A stretch of 64,000 nt of DNA, taken from contig NZ_LT840185.1 of assembly GCF_900177405.1 (NCBI RefSeq), positions 983,501-1,047,500 of the forward strand. Reading direction: 5' to 3'. Positions 50,775 through 58,942 of the stretch are shown here, in pieces; within the stretch, counting starts at the first letter, position 1, and each line of letters starts with the position of its first letter. A program made the position numbers and the translations under genes. The stretch comes from Allosphingosinicella indica (GTDB lineage Bacteria; Pseudomonadota; Alphaproteobacteria; Sphingomonadales; Sphingomonadaceae). The notes below the pieces were generated by a model that did not search any database, was not told the origin of the DNA, and saw only the letters and a program-made list of their open reading frames with translations.

Positions 50775-51697
50775 CCCTCGCCCCTTCGATCGAACGGCTC
50801 GCCGAGCCCTTGTTCGCCGACGTCGCGGGCGACATCGCCGTCAGCTTCGAATTCTTCCCGCCCAGGACGGAGAAGATGGAAGAGACGCTGTGGCAGTCGA
50901 TCGCGACGCTGGCGCCGCTCGGCCCGCGCTTCGTGTCGGTCACCTACGGCGCCGGCGGATCGACGCGCGAACGCACCCATTCTACCGTCGCACGCATCCA
51001 GCGCGAGACGGGCCTCGAAGCCGCCGCGCACCTCACTTGCGTCGAGGCGAGCCGCGACGAGATCGACGCGGTGGCGCGCGACTATTGGGCGGCGGGCATC
51101 CGCCATATCGTCGCGCTGCGCGGCGATCCGCCCGAGCAGGGCAAGGCGTTCGCGTCGCACCCGCAGGGCTATGCCAATGCGGTGGAGCTGGTGCGCGGGC
51201 TGAAGGCGGTGGCGCCGTTCGAGATTTCGGTGGCGGCCTATCCCGAATGCCATCCCGAATCGCGCAACCGCGCTGCCGATCTCGACAATCTGTGGCGCAA
51301 GATCGACGCCGGGGCCGACCGGGCGATCACCCAATTCTTCTTCACGCCCGACTGCTTTTTCCGCTTCCGCGACCAGGCTGCGGTGATGGGCATCGATGCG
51401 GAGATCGTGCCCGGTATCCTCCCAGTCTCCAACGTCGCGCAAACGCGCAAGTTCGCCGGCCAGTGCGGCGCCGACATCCCCGACTGGATGGACCGGCTGT
51501 TCGAAGGGCTCGACAACCTCCCCGCCGCGCGCCAGCTCGTCGCCGCGACGGTGGCGGCGGAATTGTGCGGCCGGCTCTATGCGGGCGGCGTCCGCCACTT
51601 CCACTTCTACACGCTCAATCGCGCCGAACTGGCCTATGCGATCTGCCACCTGCTCGGCCTCCGCCCCGCCCCACAGGCTGCGGAGAAGGCGGCGTGA
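50771..51697 (+). CDS. metF: Methylenetetrahydrofolate reductase
   Basis: FAD enzyme that makes 5-methyl-THF for methionine synthase. It has 308 residues, starting at an ATG overlapping the regulator stop. Signatures: ISFEFFPPRTEKMEETLW-like FEFFPPRTEKMEETLWQSI, PRFVSVTYGAGGSTRERTH, AHLTCVEAS, RHIVALRGDPPE, and GADRAITQFFFTPDCFFRFRD and PGILPVSN. The GTGA overlap with the next gene couples it to metH. Confidence 0.96.
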   Translation: MTLAPSIERLAEPLFADVAGDIAVSFEFFPPRTEKMEETLWQSIATLAPLGPRFVSVTYGAGGSTRERTHSTVARIQRETGLEAAAHLTCVEASRDEIDAVARDYWAAGIRHIVALRGDPPEQGKAFASHPQGYANAVELVRGLKAVAPFEISVAAYPECHPESRNRAADLDNLWRKIDAGADRAITQFFFTPDCFFRFRDQAAVMGIDAEIVPGILPVSNVAQTRKFAGQCGADIPDWMDRLFEGLDNLPAARQLVAATVAAELCGRLYAGGVRHFHFYTLNRAELAYAICHLLGLRPAPQAAEKAA

Positions 51698-52740
51698 GCA
51701 TCCGGGAGACGCTGATCGCCGCCGCGAAGGACCGCATCCTCATCAAGGACGGGCCGTTCGGCACCGAGATCCAGAAGCGCAAGCTCAAGGAAGCCGATTA
51801 TGCCGGATCGCTCGGCCTCGCCCGCGATCAGAAGGGGAATAACGATCTCCTCGCGCTAACCCGGCCCGATATCGTCCAGGCGATCACCGATGATTATCTC
51901 GCCGCCGGCGCCGACATCATCGCCACCAACACGTTCAGCGCCAACAGCATCAGCCAGGCCGATTATGCCGCCGAGCATCTTGTGCGCGAAATCAACACGG
52001 CATCCGCGCGGATCGCCCGCACCGCGGCCGACACCTGGGCGGCGAAGGACGGACGGCCGCGCTTCGTCGCCGGTGCGATCGGGCCGACCAACAAGACCTT
52101 GTCGCTGTCGCCCGACGTCAACGATCCCGGCTATCGCGAGATCGACTTCGACCAGTTGAAGGCGGTCTATCGCGAGCAGACCGACGCGCTGCTGGCAGGC
52201 GGCGCCGACTTTATCCTCATCGAGACGATCTTCGACACGCTGAACGCCAAGGCGGGGATCATGGCGGCGCGCGAGGCGGCGGATGATCTCGGCCGCGACG
52301 TGCCGCTGATGATATCGATGACGATCACCGATCTCGCCGGCCGCAATCTCTCCGGCCACACGGTCGAGGCGTTCTGGAATGCGGTGCGCCATGCCCGGCC
52401 CGTCACCATCGGCCTCAACTGCTCGTTCGGCGCGGAGCAGCTCCGCCCGCACGTCCAGGCGCTGGCGCAGATCGCCGACGCGCTGCTGATGGTCTATCCC
52501 AACGCGGGTCTCCCCAACGAGATCGGCGAATATGACGAGCTGCCTGTCGAGACCGCGGCGCTGATCGGCGCCTGGGCCGAAAAGGGCCTGGTCAACGCGG
52601 TCGGTGGCTGCTGCGGATCGAGCCCCGCGCATATCGCCGCAATCGCGAAGGCGGTGGCGGCGCTGCCCGCCCGCGCCGTGCCAAAGCCCGCCGTCCGCAC
52701 CCGCCTCGCCGGCCTCGAACCGATGACCCTCGCCGCATAG
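51694..52740 (+). CDS. metH: Methionine synthase, homocysteine-binding part (split MetH, N-terminal)
   Basis: Homocysteine-binding barrel of cobalamin-dependent methionine synthase encoded as a separate polypeptide of 348 residues. LIKDGPFGTEIQKRKL, NNDLLALTRPDIVQAITDDYLAAGADIIATNTFSANSISQADYAAEH, and the zinc ligands GLNCSFGAEQL and GGCCGSSPAHIAAIAKAV are present. It starts at a GTG overlapping metF. The folate, cobalamin and reactivation parts are encoded by the next gene; split MetH is known in sphingomonads. Palindromic repeats follow the stop. Confidence 0.94.
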   Translation: MSIRETLIAAAKDRILIKDGPFGTEIQKRKLKEADYAGSLGLARDQKGNNDLLALTRPDIVQAITDDYLAAGADIIATNTFSANSISQADYAAEHLVREINTASARIARTAADTWAAKDGRPRFVAGAIGPTNKTLSLSPDVNDPGYREIDFDQLKAVYREQTDALLAGGADFILIETIFDTLNAKAGIMAAREAADDLGRDVPLMISMTITDLAGRNLSGHTVEAFWNAVRHARPVTIGLNCSFGAEQLRPHVQALAQIADALLMVYPNAGLPNEIGEYDELPVETAALIGAWAEKGLVNAVGGCCGSSPAHIAAIAKAVAALPARAVPKPAVRTRLAGLEPMTLAA

Positions 52741-52744
52741 ACCG

Positions 52745-52760
52745 CTCCCGCTTGCGGGAG
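52745..52760. repeat. Inverted-repeat element, copy 1
   Basis: CTCCCGC-TT-GCGGGAG palindrome followed by AGGATTGGGTGAGGGTG. The second copy at 52835-52870 is its reverse complement with small changes, so the pair forms a larger hairpin between the two metH genes. Confidence 0.8.
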
Positions 52761-52800
52761 AGGATTGGGTGAGGGTGCCTTTTCGTCCTTTGGATTTTTG

Positions 52801-55479
52801 ATGACCAGTCCGCCAGCCTCGCTTCGCTCGGCCCCTCACCCCGACCCTCTCCCGCAAGCGGGAGAGGGGGTGTCGTCCTTCGTCAATATCGGCGAGCGCA
52901 CGAACGTCACCGGATCGGCAGCGTTCAAGAAGCTCATCATGGCCGGCGACTACGCCAAGGCGGTCGAGGTCGCGCGCCAGCAGGTGGAGAATGGCGCGCA
53001 GGTCATCGACATCAACATGGACGAAGGGCTGCTCGACGCCGAGGCGGCGATGACCACCTTCCTCAAGCTGATCGCCGCCGAGCCCGACATCGCCCGCGTT
53101 CCCTTCATGATCGACAGCTCGAAGTGGAGCGTGATCGAGGCGGGACTCAAATGCGTGTCGGGCAAGCCGATCGTCAATTCGATCAGCCTGAAGGAAGGCG
53201 AGGCCGAGTTCCTCGCCCATGCACGCAAGTGCCGCAACTATGGCGCCGCGGTGGTGGTGATGGCGTTCGACGAGACCGGGCAGGCGGACACCAAAGAGCG
53301 CAAGGTGGAGATCTGCGCGCGCGCCTACGACATGCTCGTCGCCGACGGCTTCGCGCCCGAGGACATCATCTTCGATCCCAATATCTTCGCGGTGGCCACG
53401 GGGATCGACGAGCACCGCCGCTACGCGCTCGACTTCATCGAGGCCTGCCGCGCGATCCGCATCCGCTGCCCGCACGCGCATATCTCGGGCGGGCTCTCCA
53501 ACCTCAGCTTCTCGTTCCGCGGCAACGAACCGGTGCGCCGCGCGATGCACAGCGTGTTCCTCTATCACGCCATCCCCGCCGGGCTCGACATGGCGATCGT
53601 CAACGCCGGGCAGCTCGACGTCTACGACACGATCGACGCGGAGCTCCGCGAAGCGTGCGAGGACGTCATCCTCGACCGGGAGCCGAAGGACGGCGGCGAC
53701 GCGACCGAGCGGCTGGTAGCATTGGCGGAGAAATATCTCGGCAGCGATCCGGTGCGCGAGAAGGAAGCCGCCGAATGGCGCGGCTGGCCGGTCGCCGCGC
53801 GGCTGTCGCACGCGCTGGTGAAGGGCATCGACGCGCATGTCGTCGAGGATACCGAGGAGGCCCGCCAGTCCGCCGAGCGGCCGATCCACGTCATCGAGGG
53901 TCCCTTGATGGACGGGATGAACGTGGTCGGCGATCTGTTCGGATCGGGCAAGATGTTCCTGCCGCAGGTCGTCAAATCCGCCCGCGTGATGAAGAAGGCG
54001 GTCGCCCACCTCATCCCCTTCATCGAGGCGGAGAAGGAAGCGACCGGCGCCACCGCGGGCAAGGGCCGCATTGTGATGGCGACCGTGAAGGGCGACGTCC
54101 ACGATATCGGCAAGAACATCGTCGGCGTCGTCCTGCAGTGCAACGGCTTCGAGATCATCGATCTTGGCGTCATGGTGGCGTGGCAGGACATCTTGCAGGC
54201 GGCGAACGACAATCGCGCCGACATGATCGGGCTCTCCGGCCTCATCACCCCCTCGCTCGACGAGATGGTGACGGTGGCGGACGAAATGCAGCGCGCGGGG
54301 ATGACGATGCCGCTGCTGATCGGCGGCGCGACCACCAGCCGCGTCCACACCGCGCTAAAGATCGACCCCGCCTATGAAGGGCCGGTGATCCACGTGCTCG
54401 ACGCCAGCCGCGCGGTGGGCGTCGCCTCCGCGCTCGTCTCTGAGACGCAGCGCGATCCGCTCGTCAGCAAGACGGCGGGCGATTATGACGCGGTGCGCGT
54501 CACGCGCGCCAACAAGGGCCAGAACGAGCTCGCGACGCTGGCCGAGGCGCGCGCCAACGCGCAGCCGTTCGATCCCGAAGGCGTGGCGCCGCCGCCCGCC
54601 GAGCCCGGCATCCACCGCTTCGACGACTGGCCGCTCGACGACCTCCGCCAGACGATCGACTGGACGCCCTTCTTCCGCGCCTGGGAGCTGGCGGGCACCT
54701 ATCCCGCCATCCTCGACGACGCTGTAGTCGGCGAAAGCGCGCGCAACCTGTTCGCCGATGCCGAAGCGATGCTCGACCGGATCGTCGCCGAGAAATGGGT
54801 GACGGCACGCGGCGTCGCAGGGCTGTGGCGTTGCCGCCGTGACGGCGACGACATCATGGTACTCGCCGGCAACGACGAGACGCGCCTGCCCATGCTCCGC
54901 CAGCAGGTGAAGAAGCGCGAAGGTCGCTGGAACCACAGCCTCGCCGATTTCATCGCCGCCGATGAGGACTGGATGGGCGGCTTTGCGGTCGCCATCCACG
55001 GACTCGAGCCGCACCTCGCGCGCTTCAAGGCCGAGACCGACGATTATTCGGACATCTTGCTGAAGGCGCTTGCCGATCGTCTCGCCGAGGCGTTCGCCGA
55101 ACGGCTGCACCGCCACGTCCGCACCACGCTGTGGGCCTATGCGCCGGACGAAGCGCTGAGCAACGACGAACTGATCCGCGAGAAATATCGCGGCATCCGC
55201 CCCGCGCCGGGCTATCCCGCCTGCCCCGAGCACAGCCTGAAGCCGATCCTGTTCGACATGCTCGGCGGTGATGGCGATGCGGGGCCAGCGGGCATCTCGC
55301 TCACCTCCAGCTTCGCGATGCTGCCGACCGCCGCGGTCTCAGGTTTCTATTTCGCCCACCGCGACGCGAGCTATTTCGGAGTGGCCCGCATCGGCCGCGA
55401 CCAGCTCGAGGACTATGCTTCGCGTCGCGGGGTGGATGCCGATCAGGCCGAGCGCTGGCTCCGCCCCAATCTCGACTGA
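52801..55479 (+). CDS. metH: Methionine synthase, folate/cobalamin/activation part (split MetH, C-terminal)
   Basis: Methyltetrahydrofolate-binding, cobalamin-binding and AdoMet reactivation modules, about 869 residues from the first conserved block. Seen: [21 protein letters not shown] (start of the pterin domain), the cap region, [25 protein letters not shown] (cobalamin motif, with the histidine ligand in DVHDIG), [15 protein letters not shown], and [15 protein letters not shown] in the reactivation domain. The start is uncertain: the ATG at 52801 is followed by translated repeat sequence ([21 protein letters not shown]); a GTG at 52870 with a GGAGAGG ribosome-binding site just before it starts right at the conserved part and may be the true start. 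Confidence 0.94.
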   Translation: MTSPPASLRSAPHPDPLPQAGEGVSSFVNIGERTNVTGSAAFKKLIMAGDYAKAVEVARQQVENGAQVIDINMDEGLLDAEAAMTTFLKLIAAEPDIARVPFMIDSSKWSVIEAGLKCVSGKPIVNSISLKEGEAEFLAHARKCRNYGAAVVVMAFDETGQADTKERKVEICARAYDMLVADGFAPEDIIFDPNIFAVATGIDEHRRYALDFIEACRAIRIRCPHAHISGGLSNLSFSFRGNEPVRRAMHSVFLYHAIPAGLDMAIVNAGQLDVYDTIDAELREACEDVILDREPKDGGDATERLVALAEKYLGSDPVREKEAAEWRGWPVAARLSHALVKGIDAHVVEDTEEARQSAERPIHVIEGPLMDGMNVVGDLFGSGKMFLPQVVKSARVMKKAVAHLIPFIEAEKEATGATAGKGRIVMATVKGDVHDIGKNIVGVVLQCNGFEIIDLGVMVAWQDILQAANDNRADMIGLSGLITPSLDEMVTVADEMQRAGMTMPLLIGGATTSRVHTALKIDPAYEGPVIHVLDASRAVGVASALVSETQRDPLVSKTAGDYDAVRVTRANKGQNELATLAEARANAQPFDPEGVAPPPAEPGIHRFDDWPLDDLRQTIDWTPFFRAWELAGTYPAILDDAVVGESARNLFADAEAMLDRIVAEKWVTARGVAGLWRCRRDGDDIMVLAGNDETRLPMLRQQVKKREGRWNHSLADFIAADEDWMGGFAVAIHGLEPHLARFKAETDDYSDILLKALADRLAEAFAERLHRHVRTTLWAYAPDEALSNDELIREKYRGIRPAPGYPACPEHSLKPILFDMLGGDGDAGPAGISLTSSFAMLPTAAVSGFYFAHRDASYFGVARIGRDQLEDYASRRGVDADQAERWLRPNLD
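52835..52870. repeat. Inverted-repeat element, copy 2 (within or just before metH)
   Basis: CCTCACCCCGACCCTCTCCC followed by GCAAGCGGGAGAGGGG, inverted relative to copy 1. If the upstream ATG of the C-terminal metH is used, it is translated as [12 protein letters not shown], a well known translation of this class of repeat. Confidence 0.8.
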
Positions 55480-55497
55480 AATTTATTTCGCTTCGTT

Positions 55498-55524
55498 TGT
55501 CGAACCGGGCGTGCCCTGTTCGAC
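55498..55524 (+). promoter_or_regulatory. Candidate ECF42-type promoter
   Basis: TGTCGA (55498-55503), a 17-base spacer and CGAC (55521-55524) match, as I recall it, the -35 and -10 described for ECF42 promoters. It lies 50 bases before the DGPF/YciI gene, which is followed by a matching sigma factor. The same stretch is also an inverted repeat (GTCGAAC and GTTCGAC). Confidence 0.6.
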
Positions 55525-55573
55525 GAGGGTATAGGAGCCGCCGATCCGGCGGGCCGATACGGGAGACGACGCG

Positions 55574-55999
55574 ATGAAATGCATGATCTTTGTGAAAGCG
55601 ACCGAGGACAGCGAAGCGGGCCGGATGCCGCCCGAAGAGCTGCTGACCGCGATGATGCGCTACAACGAGGAGCTGGTGAAGGCGGGCATCATGCTCGCCG
55701 GCGACGGGCTGCGGCCGAGCCGCGAGGCCGTGCGCGTCCATTTCGATGGCGCCAGCCGGACGGTGACCGACGGCCCCTTCGCCGAGACCAAGGAGCTGGT
55801 CGCCGGCTACTGGATCTGGGAGGTGAAGTCGCTGGAAGAGGCAATCGAGTGGGTGAAGCGCTGCCCCAACCCGATGTTCGGCCCTAGCGACATCGACATC
55901 CGTCCGGTCTACGGAATGGAGGATTTCGCCGAGATCACCACCGATGAGGTGCGTGACATCGAGGCCCGCATCCGGCCGCAGCTCGAAGGCAAGCACTAA
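55574..55999 (+). CDS. DGPF/YciI-family protein
   Basis: A 141-residue alpha-beta YCII-domain protein with the DGPF motif at 66-69 (TVTDGPFAETKELVAGYWIWEV). Such proteins are paired with ECF42 sigma factors; their biochemical role is not settled, though some relatives hydrolyse small chlorinated or muconate compounds. It ends EARIRPQLEGKH. The sigma factor gene follows after 27 bases, in the same operon. Confidence 0.85.
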   Translation: MKCMIFVKATEDSEAGRMPPEELLTAMMRYNEELVKAGIMLAGDGLRPSREAVRVHFDGASRTVTDGPFAETKELVAGYWIWEVKSLEEAIEWVKRCPNPMFGPSDIDIRPVYGMEDFAEITTDEVRDIEARIRPQLEGKH

Positions 56000-56026
56000 A
56001 CGGCCAAGCCGTCATTGCTGGCGGCC

Positions 56027-57289
56027 ATGACCGCCGCCGATTTCCGCCGGACTTTGGACGCGCTGTGGCGGATCGAATCGCCGCGGTTGATCGGCGCGCT
56101 CGCACGGCTGACGCGCGATGTCGGCCGCGCCGAGGAGCTGGCGCAGGACGCGTTGGCGGCGGCGCTCGTGCAATGGCCCGAGGAGGGCATCCCGGAGCGG
56201 CCCGGCGCCTGGCTGTTGGCGACCGCCCGGCGCCGCGCGATCGACGGTTTCCGACGCGACGCGATGATGCGGCGCAAGCATGCGCTGATCGCGCACGAGC
56301 CGGAGGGTTTCGAGCCCGATGCGGAAGCGCGGATCGACGACGATCTTGGCGACGAACTGCTGCCGCTGATGTTCGTCGCCTGCCACCCGATCCTGCCAAT
56401 GGACGCGCGGGTGGCGCTGACCTTGCGGGTGCTCGGCGGCCTTTCGACTGCCGAGATCGCCCGCGCGTTCCTGACCGCCGAGCCGACCGTCGCGCAGCGG
56501 ATCGTCCGCGCCAAAAAGACGCTCACCGACGCGGACGTGCCGTTCGAAGTGCCGGCCGGCGCCGAGCGGACGGAGCGGCTCTCGTCGGTGCTTGCCGTCC
56601 TCTATCTGATCTTCAACGAGGGCTACGCCGCGAGCGCGGGCGAGGATTGGGTGCGCCCCGCATTGTGCGAGGATGCCATGCGCCTGGGCCGCATCCTCGC
56701 CCAGCGGATGGACGAAGCCGAAGTCCATGGGCTCGTTGCGCTGATGGAATTGCAGGCATCGCGGCTGAAAGCGCGGACGCGGGCGGACGGGGCCCCGATC
56801 CTCCTCCCCGATCAGAACCGCGCGCTGTGGGACCGGCTTCTCATCACCCGCGGCCTCGCCGCGCTGGAGCGGGCCGAGGCGGCGGGTGCGCGCGGCCCCT
56901 ATACGCTGCAGGCCGCGATCGCCGCCTGCCATGCCCGCGCGTCACGCAGCGTTGAGACCGACTGGATCCGCATCGCCGCTCTTTATGCGGCGCTTGCCGA
57001 GGCGATGCCATCGCCGGTGGTCGAGCTCAACCGGGCGGTGGCGCTGGGTATGGCGTTCGGCCCGGAGCGGGGCCTCGCCTATCTCGAGACGATCGCCGGC
57101 GCGCCGAGCCTTCAGCGCTATCATCTGCTCCCCGCCGTTAGCGGCGACCTCTTGGCAAAACTTGGCCGTCATTCTGAGGCCGCCGCTGCCTTCCGCGCCG
57201 CTGCTTCTCTCGCCATCAACGCCACCCAAAGAGCCGCGCTGATAGCCCGCGCCGAGGCCGTCGAATTAAATCATCAGCCGAAGACTTGA
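56027..57289 (+). CDS. ECF42-like RNA polymerase sigma factor with C-terminal extension
   Basis: A 420-residue alternative sigma factor, about twice the length of a basic ECF sigma. Sigma-2 (about 10-85: LIGALARLTRDVGRAEELAQDALAAALVQWP... GAWLLATARRRAIDGFRRDAMMRRKH) and sigma-4 (about 110-180: LPLMFVACHPILPMDARVALTLRVLGGLSTAEIARAFLTAEPTVAQRIVRAKKTL) are followed by a long TPR-like C-terminal region with LNRAVALGMAFGPERGLAYLETI. No anti-sigma gene is present, as is usual for ECF42, where the C-terminal extension is thought to be regulatory. A shorter TTG start lies four codons earlier in frame. Stop TGA overlaps an inverted repeat. Confidence 0.88.
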   Translation: MTAADFRRTLDALWRIESPRLIGALARLTRDVGRAEELAQDALAAALVQWPEEGIPERPGAWLLATARRRAIDGFRRDAMMRRKHALIAHEPEGFEPDAEARIDDDLGDELLPLMFVACHPILPMDARVALTLRVLGGLSTAEIARAFLTAEPTVAQRIVRAKKTLTDADVPFEVPAGAERTERLSSVLAVLYLIFNEGYAASAGEDWVRPALCEDAMRLGRILAQRMDEAEVHGLVALMELQASRLKARTRADGAPILLPDQNRALWDRLLITRGLAALERAEAAGARGPYTLQAAIAACHARASRSVETDWIRIAALYAALAEAMPSPVVELNRAVALGMAFGPERGLAYLETIAGAPSLQRYHLLPAVSGDLLAKLGRHSEAAAAFRAAASLAINATQRAALIARAEAVELNHQPKT

Positions 57290-57301
57290 TCGACTCATCA
57301 A
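57286..57301. promoter_or_regulatory. Inverted repeat, possible TetR operator 1
   Basis: TTGAT-N6-ATCAA, 16 bases, overlapping the stop of the sigma factor gene and about 48 bases before the SRPBCC gene start. It shares arm sequence with the next repeat. Confidence 0.45.
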
Positions 57302-57321
57302 AACGCGGCAATAAGTGTTGG

Positions 57322-57337
57322 TTGATTGCTCAATCAA
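57322..57337. promoter_or_regulatory. Inverted repeat, likely TetR operator 2
   Basis: TTGATTG-N2-CAATCAA (57322-57328 and 57331-57337), perfect 7-bp arms, 11 bases before the SRPBCC gene start. It is a plausible binding site for the TetR regulator two genes downstream, which would then control its own operon. Confidence 0.6.
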
Positions 57338-57348
57338 GTAAGGGCCTC

Positions 57349-57885
57349 ATGCGCGCACATGCCTCATCGTTTGCAGCGATCCTGTCGTTCGCTTTCACGC
57401 CTCCTGCATTCGCGGAGGAACGCCGTCATGAAACCGTGGTCGTAATCCCGGCCGCGGCGCCCGTAGTGTGGGACGCGTTGACCACCGCCGAGGGCTGGAA
57501 GCGGATGGGTGTCGGGATGGCGCGGGTGGACTTTCGCGTCGGCGGAACGATCGAGACGAGCTACGACGCCAAGGCGAAGCCCGGCGATCCGGACAATATC
57601 ACCAGCGTGGTCGTGGCCTATCTTCCCGGGCGCATGATGGCGCTGCGCAATACCAAGGCGCCGCCGAACTTCCCTTACGCGAAGGAGTTCGCGACCACCG
57701 TCACCGTGTTCGAGATCGCGCCTGTCGACGCGTCCTCCACGCGGGTCACGGCGACGGGCGTGGGCTATCGCGAAGGCCCCGCCTACGATTGGCTCATCAA
57801 GATGTTCAGCGAAGGAAACCGCTGGTCGCTGGACCAGCTTGCCAAGAGCCTCGCGGCAAGCGCCAAGCCGGTTGATGGACAATAA
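57349..57885 (+). CDS. Exported SRPBCC-fold protein
   Basis: A 178-residue protein with a signal peptide (RAHASSFAAILSFAFTPPAFA) and an SRPBCC/START-like domain: VVVIPAAAPVVWDALTTAEGWKRMGVGMARVDFRVGGTIETSYD, LPGRMMALRNTKAPPNFPYAKEFATTVTVFEIAPVDASSTRVTATGVGY. SRPBCC domains bind hydrophobic ligands; export is unusual for the family. AAGGG lies before the ATG. Two bases separate its stop from the TetR gene start. Confidence 0.82.
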   Translation: MRAHASSFAAILSFAFTPPAFAEERRHETVVVIPAAAPVVWDALTTAEGWKRMGVGMARVDFRVGGTIETSYDAKAKPGDPDNITSVVVAYLPGRMMALRNTKAPPNFPYAKEFATTVTVFEIAPVDASSTRVTATGVGYREGPAYDWLIKMFSEGNRWSLDQLAKSLAASAKPVDGQ

Positions 57886-57887
57886 GC

Positions 57888-58517
57888 GTGAGCGGCGACG
57901 CGCAACTCCCGACACGCGACCGGCTCATCCACACCGCCATGCGGCTCTTCGCGGAGAAGGGCTATCTCTCGACATCGGTGGCCGACATCCTGCGCGAAGC
58001 CGGCGCGAACTCGGGCAGCCTGTATCATGCCTTTCCGACCAAGCAGGATCTGCTGATCGCGGTGCTCGAAACCTATCGGCAGGGCATAGAGCCGATGCTG
58101 CTCGCTCCGGCCTGGCAGGATGTCGAGGATCCGATCGACCGCATCTTCGCGCTGCTGGACGCCTATCGCCGCCGGTTGGAGGACAGCGACTGCCTGTACG
58201 GCTGCCCCATCGGATCGATCGCGCTCGAACTGCATGAACCCGATCCTGCGGTGCGGGAGCTGCTCTCCGCCAATTTCACCGGATGGGTGGGTCATATCGA
58301 GGCTTGCCTCGATGCCGCTAGCGACCGGCTGCCCGCCGATCTCGACCGCCATGCGCTGGCAGTGTTCGCGCTGACGACCATGGAGGGCGGGGTGATGCAG
58401 GCCCGCACCCACCGGACGCTCGCCGCCTTCGATGCCTCGGTGGCGATGTTGCGCGACTATCTCGGCCGGCTGGAGATGGCCGGCCGCCAGAGCGAAACAG
58501 GGGAGAGACTGCGATGA
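57888..58517 (+). CDS. TetR/AcrR-family transcriptional regulator
   Basis: A 209-residue repressor starting at GTG. HTH region TRDRLIHTAMRLFAEKGYLSTSVADILREAGANSGSLYHAFPTKQDLLIAVL (about 9-60) is typical. The C-terminal ligand-binding domain contains CLYGCPIGSIALELHE, seen in the TetR_C_11-like group. It overlaps the downstream membrane gene by four bases (ATGA). It probably represses its operon through the inverted repeats ahead of the SRPBCC gene; the ligand is unknown. Confidence 0.9.
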   Translation: MSGDAQLPTRDRLIHTAMRLFAEKGYLSTSVADILREAGANSGSLYHAFPTKQDLLIAVLETYRQGIEPMLLAPAWQDVEDPIDRIFALLDAYRRRLEDSDCLYGCPIGSIALELHEPDPAVRELLSANFTGWVGHIEACLDAASDRLPADLDRHALAVFALTTMEGGVMQARTHRTLAAFDASVAMLRDYLGRLEMAGRQSETGERLR

Positions 58518-58855
58518 ATATGAATGCTCTCCTTATCGCGGGCGGCGGAGGCCTGGTCGCGCAGCTCGCGATGGTCGTCGCCGGCCATTATAATGCCTTC
58601 ATCAAAGACAATGTCTTCGCTGTCGGCGGCATGGCGATCTCGCTTGTCGCGGGACTGGCCTATGCGCGGCTTGCCGCCGAAGGATGGCCTTCGAGCCTGG
58701 CGGGCGGGCTGGTTGCGGGCGGCGGCTGCGCCTCCCTCGGCATTGCCCTGTCCCTGGCGCTCAAGGATGTGCCGCCCGCGGTTCTCGCTTTCGGCACGAT
58801 CGGCTCGGCGGTCGCCGGGCTGGCCGGCGCGGCGATCGGCAAGGTCCTGTCCTAG
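58514..58855 (+). CDS. Small integral membrane protein
   Basis: A 113-residue protein with about four glycine/alanine-rich helices (LIAGGGGLVAQLAMVVAGHY, VFAVGGMAISLVAGLAYARLAA, SSLAGGLVAGGGCASLGIALSLAL, AVLAFGTIGSAVAGLAGAAIGKVL). Family not recognised. It is coupled to the TetR gene and so is likely part of the same regulated response; a role as a transporter or membrane-protecting protein is a guess. Confidence 0.7.
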   Translation: MNMNALLIAGGGGLVAQLAMVVAGHYNAFIKDNVFAVGGMAISLVAGLAYARLAAEGWPSSLAGGLVAGGGCASLGIALSLALKDVPPAVLAFGTIGSAVAGLAGAAIGKVLS

Positions 58856-58904
58856 ACGCCGCTGCACCAGCGCGCTGACGAAGTTTCAACCTCTCCGGCC
58901 TAAT

Positions 58905-58931
58905 CGTCATCCCGCGAACAGGGGAATGACG
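58905..58931. repeat. Short inverted repeat (CGTCATCCC type)
   Basis: CGTCATCCC ... GGGAATGACG around a CGCGAACA loop, the CGTCATCCC/GGGATGACG class of intergenic hairpin. It lies just before the beta-helix gene start. Confidence 0.5.
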
Positions 58932-58942
58932 GAGACGGTGGC

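Noticed and set aside
55499..55524. Hairpin after metH read as a terminator
   Set aside because: It has no T-tract downstream on the plus strand and coincides with a better promoter match for the DGPF gene.
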